Positions 33,935-42,900 of a stretch of 49,119 nt of DNA are shown one piece after another. The DNA lies in the NCBI GenBank assembly GCA_038202795.1, contig JBBREQ010000002.1, forward strand, positions 1 to 49,119, written 5' to 3'. The DNA comes from PHET01 sp038202795 (GTDB taxonomy: Bacteria; Actinomycetota; Coriobacteriia; Anaerosomatales; PHET01). The position numbers were made by a program, and so were the translations under genes. The notes under the pieces are model-generated. The model was not told the origin of the DNA, made no database searches, and worked only from the letters and a program-made list of their open reading frames with translations. How positions within the stretch are numbered: the first letter of the stretch is position 1; each line of letters begins with the position of its first letter.

Positions 33935-35209
33935 CTACTTGAAGAAGCCGTCATAGTGTCGCATCTTCAGCTGGCTCTCGATCTGAGTCATGGTCTCGAG
34001 AGCGACACCCACCATGATGAGGATCGATGTGCCGCCGAACTGCTGGACCAGAGTGTTCTGAGTAGCACTGAAGATGATGGACGGCACGACCGCGATTGCT
34101 CCTAGGAACAGGGCACCCGGCAGTGTGATGCGATTCAGAACGTTCTCGATGTAGCGCACCGTAGTGGAGCCGGGGCGCACACCGGGGATGAACCCGCCGT
34201 TCTTGCGCAGGTTGTCCGACAGATCGATCGGGTTGAAGACGAGCGACGTGTAGAAGTAGGTGAAGAACACGATCAGGATGAATTCAAGCGTCCAGTTGAC
34301 CGGCCCCTTCGCCAATGACGCCGCAGTCTGCGTCAACCACGTCGGAGGGTTGGGAACCAGTTGGCTCAACTGGAGGGGGAAGAACAGAATCGCCGAGGCG
34401 AAGATGATCGGTACCACGTTCGCGCCGTTGATCTTGAGCGGTATGTAGGTCCCGCTGCCTCCGTACACACGCCGTCCGATGACTCTCTTCGCGTACTGGA
34501 CGGGGATGCGACGTTGCGCACGCTCCATGTAGACGATAGCCGCGATGATGAACACCACGATGACAACCATGAGCACTGTGAAGAGGCCGCTTCCGAACTG
34601 CACCGATTGCACGATGGCAACGGGGAATCGGGACACGATGCTCGCGAAGATGAGCAAGGACATGCCGTTGCCGATGCCGCGCTGCGTGATCAGCTCACCG
34701 AACCACATGATGAGCGCGGTACCAGCGACCAACGATATCAGTATGACCAAGCTCGTGAACCAGACCGGCGGAAGGCCGGGGCCCGTCGTGGGCAGAGCGC
34801 CCGGAAAGCTCCTGAAGACCGTGAGGAGCCCGAGTGCCGAGAGCGTTCCAATACCCAACGTCAGGTACCGCGTGACCTGCGTGATCTTGCGCTGCCCTGA
34901 CTCGCCCTCCTTGGCCCAACGTTCGACCTGGGGAATCACACCCTGGAGCAGCTGCATGATGATCGATGCCGTGATGTAGGGCATGATGCCCAGCGAGAAC
35001 ACCGCGAACTGCTCGAGCGCCCCTCCCGAGAACAGGCTCAGGAGGTTCAATGCGGCAGTGTCCTGCACCTGGCTTTGAACCACTGCAGTGTTGACTCCAG
35101 GAACGGGGATGAACGACCCCACCCGATAGAGCGCGATGATTCCCAAAGTGAACAAGATCTTTCGGCGAAGCTCAGGTACGCGAAACGCGTTCGCAATCGC
35201 TGCTAGCAC
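33935..35209 (-). CDS. secY: Preprotein translocase subunit SecY
   Basis: This 424-residue protein has ten membrane segments and is the channel of the Sec system. The N-terminal FRVPELRRKILFTLGIIALYRVGSF region and the loop GMSLLIFASIVSRFP are typical. The start is a GTG (35207-35209) that overlaps the end of rplO by 7 nt. Confidence 0.97.
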   Translation of the reverse strand: MLAAIANAFRVPELRRKILFTLGIIALYRVGSFIPVPGVNTAVVQSQVQDTAALNLLSLFSGGALEQFAVFSLGIMPYITASIIMQLLQGVIPQVERWAKEGESGQRKITQVTRYLTLGIGTLSALGLLTVFRSFPGALPTTGPGLPPVWFTSLVILISLVAGTALIMWFGELITQRGIGNGMSLLIFASIVSRFPVAIVQSVQFGSGLFTVLMVVIVVFIIAAIVYMERAQRRIPVQYAKRVIGRRVYGGSGTYIPLKINGANVVPIIFASAILFFPLQLSQLVPNPPTWLTQTAASLAKGPVNWTLEFILIVFFTYFYTSLVFNPIDLSDNLRKNGGFIPGVRPGSTTVRYIENVLNRITLPGALFLGAIAVVPSIIFSATQNTLVQQFGGTSILIMVGVALETMTQIESQLKMRHYDGFFK

Positions 35210-35652
35210 GGCGTCTCTACCGTCCCTCCTGCGGCCTCGATCTTGGCCTTGGCCGGACCGGACACCTTGTCGACCTTCACCTCGAGCTTCTTGGTCAGCT
35301 CACCGTCACCGAGAACTTTGACCAGCTCGGCGGCTGACTTGATGACGCCCTTTTCGACAAGCGATTCGTTGGAGACAAGCTCGCCGTCCGCGTAGAGGCC
35401 ATCGAGGCGAGATACGTTGACCACCGAGTACTCGACCCGGTTGCGGTTTGTGAAGCCCGGGAGTTTAGGCATCCGCATGTGCAGCGGGTTCTGACCACCC
35501 TCAAACCCAGGGCCCTTGCCTCCACCAGCGCGAGAGAGCTGTCCGTTGTCACCTCGACCGGCAGTACTACCGTGACCGCTACCGTTACCGCGGCCGACGC
35601 GCTTGCGGTTCTTACGCGAACCGGGGGCGGGGAATAGATCGTGAATCTGCAT
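35203..35652 (-). CDS. rplO: 50S ribosomal protein L15
   Basis: This protein of 149 residues begins MQIHDLFPAPGSRKNRKRVG, with the Gly-rich SGHGSTAGRGDNGQ stretch. The start is the ATG at 35650-35652 with AAGGAG 9 nt upstream; longer readings enter the upstream spacer. A 152-nt gap with a strong hairpin separates it from rpmD. Confidence 0.97.
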   Translation of the reverse strand: MQIHDLFPAPGSRKNRKRVGRGNGSGHGSTAGRGDNGQLSRAGGGKGPGFEGGQNPLHMRMPKLPGFTNRNRVEYSVVNVSRLDGLYADGELVSNESLVEKGVIKSAAELVKVLGDGELTKKLEVKVDKVSGPAKAKIEAAGGTVETPC

Positions 35653-35758
35653 GCTGTCTGGCTCCTTCATGTTCGCTACCGACGGTTCCCCGTCGTTGCC
35701 GGCCGCTCGCCGCCGACTGACTTGACAACAACATCTCGGCATCGTATCAGAAGCCGAT

Positions 35759-35782
35759 GGCCCGACGCGCCTGCGTCGGGCC
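35759..35782 (-). terminator. Internal hairpin between rpmD and rplO
   Basis: A perfect 10-bp GC-rich stem with a 4-nt loop (35759-35768 and 35773-35782) starts 23 nt after the rpmD stop. No T run follows, so it may attenuate, mark processing, or protect RNA. About 15 nt after it on the minus strand TGATACGAT could be an extended -10 for rplO-secY. Confidence 0.5.
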
Positions 35783-35804
35783 GAATATCTTGAATCAGCT
35801 GCGC

Positions 35805-36005
35805 CTAGATTTCCTCGACCTCGACAAGATGCTTGACCTTGAAGATCATCCCGCGGACGGCCGGGTTATCGACCTGTTCGACTGAATGCCGGATTCGTTT
35901 CAATCCAAGTGCCCTAAGCGTCGCGCCCTGATCGCCGGGGCAGCTGATGCTGCTTCTGACCTGCGTCACCCTAAGTGTCTTGGCCGGTGCTTTCTTCTTC
36001 GGCAT
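35805..36005 (-). CDS. rpmD: 50S ribosomal protein L30
   Basis: This protein of 66 residues has the RSSISCPGDQGATLRALGLK segment of the family, a little varied from the common IG..q..T..gLGL pattern. The ATG at 36003-36005 is 3 nt after rpsE. Confidence 0.96.
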   Translation of the reverse strand: MPKKKAPAKTLRVTQVRSSISCPGDQGATLRALGLKRIRHSVEQVDNPAVRGMIFKVKHLVEVEEI

Positions 36006-36008
36006 GAC

Positions 36009-36518
36009 CTACTCCTCCCAGCCGTAGATCTGGGCGACTGACTTGCCGCGGCGACGAGCGACCTCTTCGGCGCTGGAGAGCGACTTGAGGCCCTGCGCGG
36101 CAGCCTTCACCATGTTCAGTGCGTTGTCAGTGCCGAGCGACTTGCTCAGCACATCATGAATGCCGCAGAGCTCGAGCAGCGCGCGCACCGGTCCACCTGC
36201 GATGATTCCGGTACCGGGCGCAGCCGGCTTGAGCATGACGCGGCCGGCGCCAAAGACGCCGTAGATCTCGTGCGGGATGGTCCCGTTAATCACAGGAACC
36301 TTGAACATGTTCTTCTTGGCGTCCTCGATGCCCTTCTTGATGGCGACCGGGACCTCCTGCGACTTGCCCATACCAACACCGACGTTTCCAGCACCGTCGC
36401 CCACGACCACCAGCGCGGTCAGCGCGAAACGCCGACCACCCTTGACGACCTTGGAGACTCGGTTGATATAGACAACCTTCTCCTGGAGCTCCGACACCGG
36501 GGCTTCCCTGCGTGCCAT
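36009..36518 (-). CDS. rpsE: 30S ribosomal protein S5
   Basis: This 169-residue protein helps decoding accuracy. VVKGGRRFALTALVVVGDG, GKSQEVPVAIKKGIEDAKKN and GTGIIAGGPVRALLELCGI are conserved. The start is the ATG at 36516-36518 with GGGAGG 5 nt upstream; the longer frame is not coding upstream. Confidence 0.97.
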   Translation of the reverse strand: MARREAPVSELQEKVVYINRVSKVVKGGRRFALTALVVVGDGAGNVGVGMGKSQEVPVAIKKGIEDAKKNMFKVPVINGTIPHEIYGVFGAGRVMLKPAAPGTGIIAGGPVRALLELCGIHDVLSKSLGTDNALNMVKAAAQGLKSLSSAEEVARRRGKSVAQIYGWEE

Positions 36519-36528
36519 ACCTTCCTCC

Positions 36529-36897
36529 CTAGAACTTGAGGCCGGCGCTACGAGCACCGTCTGCCAGAGCTTTGACCCGACCGTGATACAGGCGGCCACC
36601 GCGGTCGAAGATGACCTCAGTGATGCCGGCCTCGAGCGCCCGTCGTCCCAGAGCCTCACCAACAACCTTGGCGGCGTCGATATTCGCTCCGGACTTCAAT
36701 GACGCTTTCGTCTCAGCGTCCAGGCTCGACGCCGAGACGACCGTGAGGCCGTTCTTGTCGTCGATGACCTGGGCGTAGATATGTGCATTGGTGCGGTTGA
36801 CGCACAGGCGCGGACGCTCGGGCGTCCCGCTGACCTTACCGCGGACACGGCGGTGGCGGCGGGTGAGCGCTGCCTGCTTCGCCTTAAGCTTGTCCAT
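36529..36897 (-). CDS. rplR: 50S ribosomal protein L18
   Basis: This protein of 122 residues binds 5S rRNA. RHRRVRGKVSGTPERPRLCV and the C-terminal FDRGGRLYHGRVKALADGAR are typical. A small hairpin (36921-36937) lies in the 52-nt gap to rplF. Confidence 0.97.
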   Translation of the reverse strand: MDKLKAKQAALTRRHRRVRGKVSGTPERPRLCVNRTNAHIYAQVIDDKNGLTVVSASSLDAETKASLKSGANIDAAKVVGEALGRRALEAGITEVIFDRGGRLYHGRVKALADGARSAGLKF

Positions 36898-36949
36898 GAA
36901 CTCGATCTCCTCGTTTCACACGGCCCTTACCGGGCCGAACAGACTCGCG

Positions 36950-37486
36950 TTACTTGGCAGCCTTGCCGAGCTTGCGACGGACATACTCGCCCTCATAACG
37001 CACACCCTTGCCCTTGTAGGGCTCAGGCTTGCGCCAGGCACGGATCTCGGCGGCCACTTGACCGACGCGCTGCTTGTCGATTCCACTGACCGTGATCTTG
37101 GTTGGCGCGGGAACCTCGAACGTGATTCCTGGCTCGGGCTTCACAACCACCGGGTGGCTGAAGCCCAAGGCGAGCTCAAGATCCGAACCCTTCAAAACCG
37201 CTCGGTAACCAACACCGACGATCTCAAGGTTCTTTGAATAGCCATCAGAGACACCGATCACCATATTGGCGATGAGTGTTCGGGTGAGTCCGTGCAGCGA
37301 ACGAGCCTCACGACCGTCATCAGGACGGGTCACCACAACGGCACCCTCGTCCATCGAGATGGTGAGCACGTCAGTGAAGCTCTGCTCAAGCTGGCCCTTG
37401 GGACCCTTGACGCTGACGGTCGAACCATCGATCTTGACTTCTACCCCGGACGGAACCGGGATGGGCTGCTTGCCGATACGTGACAC
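36950..37486 (-). CDS. rplF: 50S ribosomal protein L6
   Basis: This protein of 178 residues begins SRIGKQPIPVPSGVEVKIDG and ends with RKPEPYKGKGVRYEGEYVRR, as in the family. The start is a GTG (37484-37486) with AAGGAG 8 nt upstream. Confidence 0.98.
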   Translation of the reverse strand: MSRIGKQPIPVPSGVEVKIDGSTVSVKGPKGQLEQSFTDVLTISMDEGAVVVTRPDDGREARSLHGLTRTLIANMVIGVSDGYSKNLEIVGVGYRAVLKGSDLELALGFSHPVVVKPEPGITFEVPAPTKITVSGIDKQRVGQVAAEIRAWRKPEPYKGKGVRYEGEYVRRKLGKAAK

Positions 37487-37515
37487 GGCTTTCGCTCCTT
37501 TCCTTGGTCCGGGTC

Positions 37516-37914
37516 TTACCAGACGTATGCGATGACTTCGCCACCGACGCCCGCTTTGCGGGCGGCGCGCTCGGTCATCACACCGGCTGATGTGGATATG
37601 ACGGCGATGCCTAGTCCGCCCAGGACGCGAGGGAGCTCGTCCTTCTTGGCGTAGACGCGCAGACCGGGCTTGCTGATGCGGCGCAGGCCGGTGATCGTGC
37701 GCTCTTTGCGCGGACCGTACTTCAAAGTGACCTCAAGCGAGTCCTGAGGGGAGCCCTCAAGAACCTGATAGTCGATGATGTAGCCCTCTTGCTTGAGAAT
37801 ACGAGCGATCTCGACGAGCTTCTTGCTCGACGGCATCGTCGTGCTCGCCTTGTACGCCGAGTTGGCGTTACGGATACGCGTCAGCATATCGGCGATCGGA
37901 TCGGTCATGCTCAT
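37516..37914 (-). CDS. rpsH: 30S ribosomal protein S8
   Basis: This protein of 132 residues binds the central domain of 16S rRNA. MTDPIADMLTRIRNANSA and GLGIAVISTSAGVMTERAAR are typical. AGGAGG lies 5 nt before the ATG at 37912-37914; a second ATG two codons on is possible. Confidence 0.98.
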   Translation of the reverse strand: MSMTDPIADMLTRIRNANSAYKASTTMPSSKKLVEIARILKQEGYIIDYQVLEGSPQDSLEVTLKYGPRKERTITGLRRISKPGLRVYAKKDELPRVLGGLGIAVISTSAGVMTERAARKAGVGGEVIAYVW

Positions 37915-38018
37915 GTGTTCCTCCTATGGTCCGGGATGAGCCCTGTCCGCGGTTCGTGTCCGCCCGTGGCGATCACGCCAGTCCGGATGGGTCTCTCCAA
38001 GCGTGCGACGAAAATGAT

Positions 38019-38204
38019 TTACCAGCTCGCCTTGCGCACGCCGGGGAGTTCGCCTCGGAGAGCCAGCTCCCGCACGCAGATACGGCACAGACCAAACTTG
38101 CGGTAGAACGCCCGCGGCCTGCCGCAACGACTGCAGCGGTTGTGCTGGCGTACGTCAAACTTCGGTGTACGCTTCGCCTTGGCGATCATCGACTTCTTAG
38201 CCAC
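38019..38204 (-). CDS. rpsN: 30S ribosomal protein S14, zinc type
   Basis: This 61-residue protein is the short zinc-binding S14 (rpsZ type), with Cys24, Cys27, Cys40 and Cys43. The start is a GTG (38202-38204) with GGAGG 6 nt upstream. The 104 nt to rpsH hold no gene. Confidence 0.97.
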   Translation of the reverse strand: MAKKSMIAKAKRTPKFDVRQHNRCSRCGRPRAFYRKFGLCRICVRELALRGELPGVRKASW

Positions 38205-38255
38205 TTCCAACCTCCATTTCGCGGCGGGTCGCATCTCCCGCCGAGGGGTACTTCG

Positions 38256-38798
38256 CTACTTCTTGAAAGGGAAACCAAAAGCGTCGAGCAATGCCCTGGC
38301 CTCCGCGTCTGACTTCGCACTGGTGACAAAGGTGATGTCCATACCGCGCGTACGGTCCACCCTGTCGTAGTCGACCTCGGGGAAGATCAGCTGCTCGGTA
38401 ACGCCCATCGAGTAGTTTCCTCGGCCGTCGAAACTCTTCGCAGACAGGCCCCGGAAGTCACGGATACGGGGTATGGCGGCTGCGACGAGCCGGTCGAAGA
38501 ACTCCCACATACGATCCCCGCGAAGCGTGACCTTCGCGCCGATCGGCATACCCTGGCGGATCTTGAAGCTAGCAATCGACTTACGAGCGCGCGTCGTCAT
38601 CGGCTGCTGACCGGTGATGATGCGCATGTCTTCAATGGCGGCGTCGAGCTGCTTGATGTCCTGAACCGCCGCGCCCACGCCCATGTTGACAACGATCTTC
38701 TCCAGACGCGGAATCTCGTTGACGTTGGCGTACTCGAGCTGCTCCTTGAGTGCCGGAACAACCTCGCTCCAGTACTTCTCTTTCAGTCTTGGTGCCAT
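38256..38798 (-). CDS. rplE: 50S ribosomal protein L5
   Basis: This protein of 180 residues binds 5S rRNA and P-site tRNA. IPRLEKIVVNMGVG, GQQPMTTRARKSIASFKIR and GMDITFVTSAKSDAEARALL are conserved. The ATG at 38796-38798 has GGAGG 11 nt upstream. Confidence 0.98.
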   Translation of the reverse strand: MAPRLKEKYWSEVVPALKEQLEYANVNEIPRLEKIVVNMGVGAAVQDIKQLDAAIEDMRIITGQQPMTTRARKSIASFKIRQGMPIGAKVTLRGDRMWEFFDRLVAAAIPRIRDFRGLSAKSFDGRGNYSMGVTEQLIFPEVDYDRVDRTRGMDITFVTSAKSDAEARALLDAFGFPFKK

Positions 38799-38886
38799 GG
38801 TGCGTCTATCCTCCATCTTGGGGTTCTCAGTGCAGGATTTCTGACCCTACACCTCCGCGCGCGTGCCGCGGAGCCGGTTTCACCGA

Positions 38887-39207
38887 CTACTTGTCGATGT
38901 CGTTTTCGCACTTCTTGCAGACCCGAACTGCCGTACCTTCGATACGCTTGCGGCCCACGCGGGTCGCCTGCGAGCAGCTCGGGCAGACCAGCATCACGTT
39001 ACTGACGTGAATCGGAGCCTCGATCTCGAGGATTCCGCCTTTGGGCTGGCGCTGAGTCGGCTTGGTCGCCTTCTTGACCATGTTGATACGCTCGACAATG
39101 ACGCGAGACTTGTACGGCAAGGTCGCGATGACCTTGGCCTCCTTGCCCTTGTCCTTGCCGGCGATGACCCTGACCTTATCGCCCGTGCGGATGCCCAGTT
39201 TAGTCAT
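38887..39207 (-). CDS. rplX: 50S ribosomal protein L24 with zinc-ribbon-like cysteines
   Basis: This protein of 106 residues has the KOW motif near the start (RTGDKVRVIAGKDKGKEAKV) and initiates 50S assembly. In the C-terminal half Cys75, Cys78, Cys97 and Cys100 form two CxxC pairs, suggesting a bound zinc. ATG at 39205-39207, GGAGG 6 nt upstream. Confidence 0.97.
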   Translation of the reverse strand: MTKLGIRTGDKVRVIAGKDKGKEAKVIATLPYKSRVIVERINMVKKATKPTQRQPKGGILEIEAPIHVSNVMLVCPSCSQATRVGRKRIEGTAVRVCKKCENDIDK

Positions 39208-39217
39208 GTCATTCCTC

Positions 39218-39586
39218 CTAGAGCACTTCGGGCGCGAGCGAGACGATCTTCATGTACTTGCGGTCGCGAAGCTCGCGCGCCACAGGGCCGAAGATACGCG
39301 TTCCGCGCGGGTTGCCCGCTGCGTCGATGATGACGGCGGCATTGTCATCGAATCTGATGTAGCTGCCGTCAGCACGACGGACTTCCTTCTTGCAGCGAAC
39401 CACTACCGCACGCACGACGTCGCCCTTCTTGACCGCACCGTTGGGAATCGCTTCCTTGACGGCGCAGACGATGACATCGCCGACGTACGCATAGCGTCGC
39501 TTGGAACCGCCGAGAACCTTGATACACGCAACCTTGCGGGCACCTGAGTTGTCGGCGACCTTGAGCCGGGTTTCTGCCTGGATCAT
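39218..39586 (-). CDS. rplN: 50S ribosomal protein L14
   Basis: This protein of 122 residues begins MIQAETRLKVADNSGARKVA and ends ELRDRKYMKIVSLAPEVL. It sits at the intersubunit bridge. The ATG is at 39584-39586. Confidence 0.98.
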   Translation of the reverse strand: MIQAETRLKVADNSGARKVACIKVLGGSKRRYAYVGDVIVCAVKEAIPNGAVKKGDVVRAVVVRCKKEVRRADGSYIRFDDNAAVIIDAAGNPRGTRIFGPVARELRDRKYMKIVSLAPEVL

Positions 39587-39660
39587 CTACAAACCCTCCA
39601 TTGACTTCCGGTCCGTGAGCGGTGCGCGGTCAATTGAGCGCACATCTTCGTCCGGCGAAC

Positions 39661-39921
39661 CTACTTGGCTTTCTCGACGATCTCAACAAGACGCCACCGC
39701 TTCAGCTTGGAAAGCGGGCGGGTCTCCATGACGACCACGGTGTCACCGACACCGCAGATGTTCTCCTCGTCGTGAGCATGCAACTTCTTGGACATGGTGA
39801 TCATCTTGCCGTAGAGCGCATGCTTCTTGCGCTCTTCGATTCTGACCACGCAGGTCTTGTCGCCGGCAGTGGAGACCACGATGCCCTGGCGGGACTTGCG
39901 ACGGTTACGATCGGTACTCAT
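39661..39921 (-). CDS. rpsQ: 30S ribosomal protein S17
   Basis: This 86-residue OB-fold protein has GIVVSTAGDKTCVVRIE and the C-terminal ETRPLSKLKRWRLVEIVEKA. The ATG at 39919-39921 has GGAGAAGG close upstream. A small hairpin (39622-39643) lies in the gap to rplN. Confidence 0.97.
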   Translation of the reverse strand: MSTDRNRRKSRQGIVVSTAGDKTCVVRIEERKKHALYGKMITMSKKLHAHDEENICGVGDTVVVMETRPLSKLKRWRLVEIVEKAK

Positions 39922-39935
39922 ACCTTCTCCTCCAC

Positions 39936-40151
39936 CTACGACGCGGCCGCGTCACGCTGAGCGGCGATTGCGCGAGCGCGCAGCTCTGTGTGCAAACGCG
40001 CGATGTCCTTCTTGACCACAGCGATCGTCCCTGTGTTGTCCAGCTGCCCCGTCGCGAGACGGAACCTCAGGTTGAACAGTTCTGCGCGAGTGGCCTTCAG
40101 CTTGGCTGCGAGCTCAGTGTCATTGAGCTCGCGAATCTCGGTTGTCTTCAT
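39936..40151 (-). CDS. rpmC: 50S ribosomal protein L29
   Basis: This protein of 71 residues is two helices: KTTEIRELNDTELAAKLKAT and LFNLRFRLATGQLDNT. It lies near the exit tunnel. The ATG at 40149-40151 directly abuts the rplP stop. Confidence 0.97.
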   Translation of the reverse strand: MKTTEIRELNDTELAAKLKATRAELFNLRFRLATGQLDNTGTIAVVKKDIARLHTELRARAIAAQRDAAAS

Positions 40152-40580
40152 CTACGCCTCCCCGCCGCTCTCGGCACGGGTCACGAACTTGCACCTGATA
40201 GGAAGCTTGTGTGCCGCGAGACGCATGGCCTCTTTGGCAACTTCCTCTGACACGCCGGCCACCTCGAACATCACGCGGCCGGGCTTCACTACCGCAACCC
40301 ACTTCTCGGGGTTGCCTTTGCCAGAACCCATGCGGGTTTCCGCAGGCTTCTGGGTAACCGGCTTGTCTGGAAAGATATTGATCCAGACCTTACCGCCACG
40401 CTTCATGTAACGAGTCATCGCGACACGAGCAGCTTCGATCTGTCGGTTGGTGATCCATGCCGGCTCGAGGGCCTTGAGGCCATACTCGCCGAAGTGAACC
40501 TGGGTACCGCCCTTGGCATTACCCTTCCAGTTGCTACCGCGCTGTACCTTGCGATGCTTCACGCGCTTGGGCAGCAGCAT
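40152..40580 (-). CDS. rplP: 50S ribosomal protein L16
   Basis: This protein of 142 residues has KHRKVQRGSNWKGNAKGGTQ and RMGSGKGNPEKWVAVVKPG, as in the family, and contacts A-site tRNA. Its ATG shares one base with the rpsC stop (TAATG). Confidence 0.98.
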   Translation of the reverse strand: MLLPKRVKHRKVQRGSNWKGNAKGGTQVHFGEYGLKALEPAWITNRQIEAARVAMTRYMKRGGKVWINIFPDKPVTQKPAETRMGSGKGNPEKWVAVVKPGRVMFEVAGVSEEVAKEAMRLAAHKLPIRCKFVTRAESGGEA

Positions 40581-41287
40581 TAGCGCCTCCCTTCATTGCG
40601 ACCCTCACGACGAGGACGCGGCGCGCGCGTACCCTCGATCGCAGGGTTGGGAGCCTGCTGTCCAGGCAGGACCTCACCGTGATAGACCCATACCTTGATA
40701 CCTATAGCACCCATAGTCGTGCGCGCTGTGGCTGTGCCGTAATCGATCTTGGCGCGCAGGGTATGGAGGGGCACACGACCCTCGCGATACCACTCACGAC
40801 GGCCCATCTCAGCGCCGCCCAGTCGGCCGGAGCACTGAACACGGATGCCCAGAGCGCCGCTCTTCATCGCGGACGCAACCGCCTTGCGCATAGCTCGGCG
40901 GAACGCCACACGACCCACGAGCTGTTCGCCCACAGACTGGGCGATGAGCGTGGCATCAAGCTCGGGACGCTTGATCTCGATGATATTGACCGAGACACTA
41001 CCGCCGGCGATCTTCTCGAGCTCCTTGCGAAGCACGTCGACCTCAGCGCCCTTCTTGCCGATGACGATGCCAGGACGAGCGGTCCAAAGCTCGATGGCGG
41101 TCTTGTCACCCTTGCGCTCGATCTCGATGCGCGATACAGCTGCGCGGCGAAGACGTGCTTCAAGGAAGCGGCGAATCTTGACGTCGTTCTCAAGCGTCTT
41201 GGCGTAGTCCTTACCGGCATACCAGCGGGAGCGCCAGTTCTCGGTGATGCCTAGACGCAGGCCGATCGGATAGACCTTCTGTCCCAT
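40580..41287 (-). CDS. rpsC: 30S ribosomal protein S3
   Basis: This protein of 235 residues lines the mRNA entry channel. GQKVYPIGLRLGITENWRSR, the KH-domain PGIVIGKKGAEVDVLRKEL and GRLGGAEMGRREWYREGRVP are seen. The C-terminus is an Arg/Gly/Pro-rich tail. Confidence 0.98.
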   Translation of the reverse strand: MGQKVYPIGLRLGITENWRSRWYAGKDYAKTLENDVKIRRFLEARLRRAAVSRIEIERKGDKTAIELWTARPGIVIGKKGAEVDVLRKELEKIAGGSVSVNIIEIKRPELDATLIAQSVGEQLVGRVAFRRAMRKAVASAMKSGALGIRVQCSGRLGGAEMGRREWYREGRVPLHTLRAKIDYGTATARTTMGAIGIKVWVYHGEVLPGQQAPNPAIEGTRAPRPRREGRNEGRR

Positions 41288-41294
41288 ACGGCTC

Positions 41295-41636
41295 CTACGC
41301 CTCCTCTCGCGACGTGACGACCACGGTAATGTGGCTCGTGCGTTTGTTGATGCGGAATGCCCGGCCCATGGCTCGGGGCTGGATCCGCTTCAGGGTCGGG
41401 CCCTCGTCCACAAACGTGGCGCCAACTACCAGGTTGTCCGCGTTCAAATGCAGGTTGTGCTGCGCGTTGGCAACAGCGCTGTTGAGGGTCTTCTCGACGA
41501 TCTCTGCGGCCGCGCGGGGCGAGAACTTGAGGATGGTAAGTGCTTCATCGACGGACTTGCCGCGGATGAGGTCCACCACCAGGCGCGCCTTGCGTGGGCT
41601 CACACGCTGGTAACGTGCTACTGCTCTGGCTTCCAT
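41295..41636 (-). CDS. rplV: 50S ribosomal protein L22
   Basis: This protein of 113 residues lines the peptide exit tunnel. RVSPRKARLVVDLIRGKSVD and GPTLKRIQPRAMGRAFRI (hairpin loop) are typical. ATG at 41634-41636, 3 nt after rpsS. Confidence 0.98.
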   Translation of the reverse strand: MEARAVARYQRVSPRKARLVVDLIRGKSVDEALTILKFSPRAAAEIVEKTLNSAVANAQHNLHLNADNLVVGATFVDEGPTLKRIQPRAMGRAFRINKRTSHITVVVTSREEA

Positions 41637-41639
41637 CTC

Positions 41640-41915
41640 CTACCTCTTGCCCTTCTTGTCGGCGGCGTGCCCGCGGAAGGTCCGCGTCGGCGAGAACTCG
41701 CCGAGCTTGTGACCGACCATCGACTCGGTGCAATAGACCGGAACGTGCTTGCGGCCGTCATGCACTGCGATCGTATGCCCGACCATCTCGGGAAAGATGG
41801 TCGACGAGCGGGACCAGGTCTTGATGACCTTCTTCTCGTTAGCCTCGTTCATCGCGTGAATGCGCTCGAGGAGACGAGGCTGGACGAACGGACCTTTCTT
41901 CAAGCTTCTGCTCAT
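41640..41915 (-). CDS. rpsS: 30S ribosomal protein S19
   Basis: This protein of 91 residues starts SRSLKKGPFVQPRLLERI and contains IFPEMVGHTIAVHDGRKHVP and GEFSPTRTFRGH. It lies in the 30S head with S13. Confidence 0.98.
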   Translation of the reverse strand: MSRSLKKGPFVQPRLLERIHAMNEANEKKVIKTWSRSSTIFPEMVGHTIAVHDGRKHVPVYCTESMVGHKLGEFSPTRTFRGHAADKKGKR

Positions 41916-41936
41916 CTGCTACTGACCTCCTTTTCG

Positions 41937-42767
41937 CTACTTCTTGCGACGACGGATGATGAGACGGCTGGATGCCTTCTTCTTGCTGCGGGTGCGATGG
42001 CCCTTGGTAGGAACGCCCCACGGGGTGACCGGGTGGCGACCTGCCGACTTGTTCTTGCCCTCGCCACCACCATGCGGGTGATCGACCGGGTTCATGGCTG
42101 TACCACGTACCGTCGGCCGCTTGCCGGCCCAACGATTGCGACCCGCCTTACCGATGCTGATGTTGCTGTGGTCCGAGTTGCCAACCTCGCCGATGGTCGC
42201 TCGGCACGTGATCAGCACACGACGCATCTCGGAACTCGGCATGCGCAGGATTGCGTAGCCGCTTTCCTTGCCCATGAGCTGGATGGACGTGCCGGCCGAA
42301 CGAGCCAACGCGGCGCCCCTACCAGGCTGCAGCTCAACTGCGTGAACCACCGTACCCACAGGGATGTCCGAAAGCGGCAGGGAGTTGCCCGGCTTGATAT
42401 CGGCGCCAGAACCGTTGACGACGGTGTCGCCAACCTTGAGGCCCTTGGGGCACAGGATGTAGCGCTTCTCACCGTCGGCGTAGTGCAGCAACGCAATACG
42501 TGCCGACCGGTTCGGGTCATATTCGATTGTCGCGACCTTCGCGGGAACCACGTCCTTGTTCCGCTTGAAGTCGATCACACGATACTGGCGCTTGTGGCCA
42601 CCACCCTGGTGACGCGTCGTGATGCGCCCGTTGTTGTTGCGACCACCCTTCTTGGGCAGCGGCTCAACCAGTGACTTCTCGGGCGTGCTCCGCGTGATCT
42701 CGGCAAAGTCCGAGACCGACTGGAAGCGACGCCCAGGCGAAGTCGGCTTGTACTTCTTGAGTCCCAT
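41937..42767 (-). CDS. rplB: 50S ribosomal protein L2
   Basis: This 276-residue protein is needed for subunit joining and peptidyl transfer. KYKPTSPGRRFQSVSDF, GRNNNGRITTRHQGGGHKR and the conserved GTAMNPVDHPHGGGEGK near the active site are present. A 133-nt gap with a small hairpin (42879-42893) separates it from rplW. Confidence 0.98.
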   Translation of the reverse strand: MGLKKYKPTSPGRRFQSVSDFAEITRSTPEKSLVEPLPKKGGRNNNGRITTRHQGGGHKRQYRVIDFKRNKDVVPAKVATIEYDPNRSARIALLHYADGEKRYILCPKGLKVGDTVVNGSGADIKPGNSLPLSDIPVGTVVHAVELQPGRGAALARSAGTSIQLMGKESGYAILRMPSSEMRRVLITCRATIGEVGNSDHSNISIGKAGRNRWAGKRPTVRGTAMNPVDHPHGGGEGKNKSAGRHPVTPWGVPTKGHRTRSKKKASSRLIIRRRKK

Positions 42768-42900
42768 CTCAACTCCTTCCGTCCGATCGCCCGCGCCGTC
42801 TGGGACAAACGCGACGCTGACTCCGGACTACCACGGTGCCGGGCGGCTCCATATGTGGAAGGAACCCAGCACCCTCACGGCCCTCATTGGGCCAACGAAC

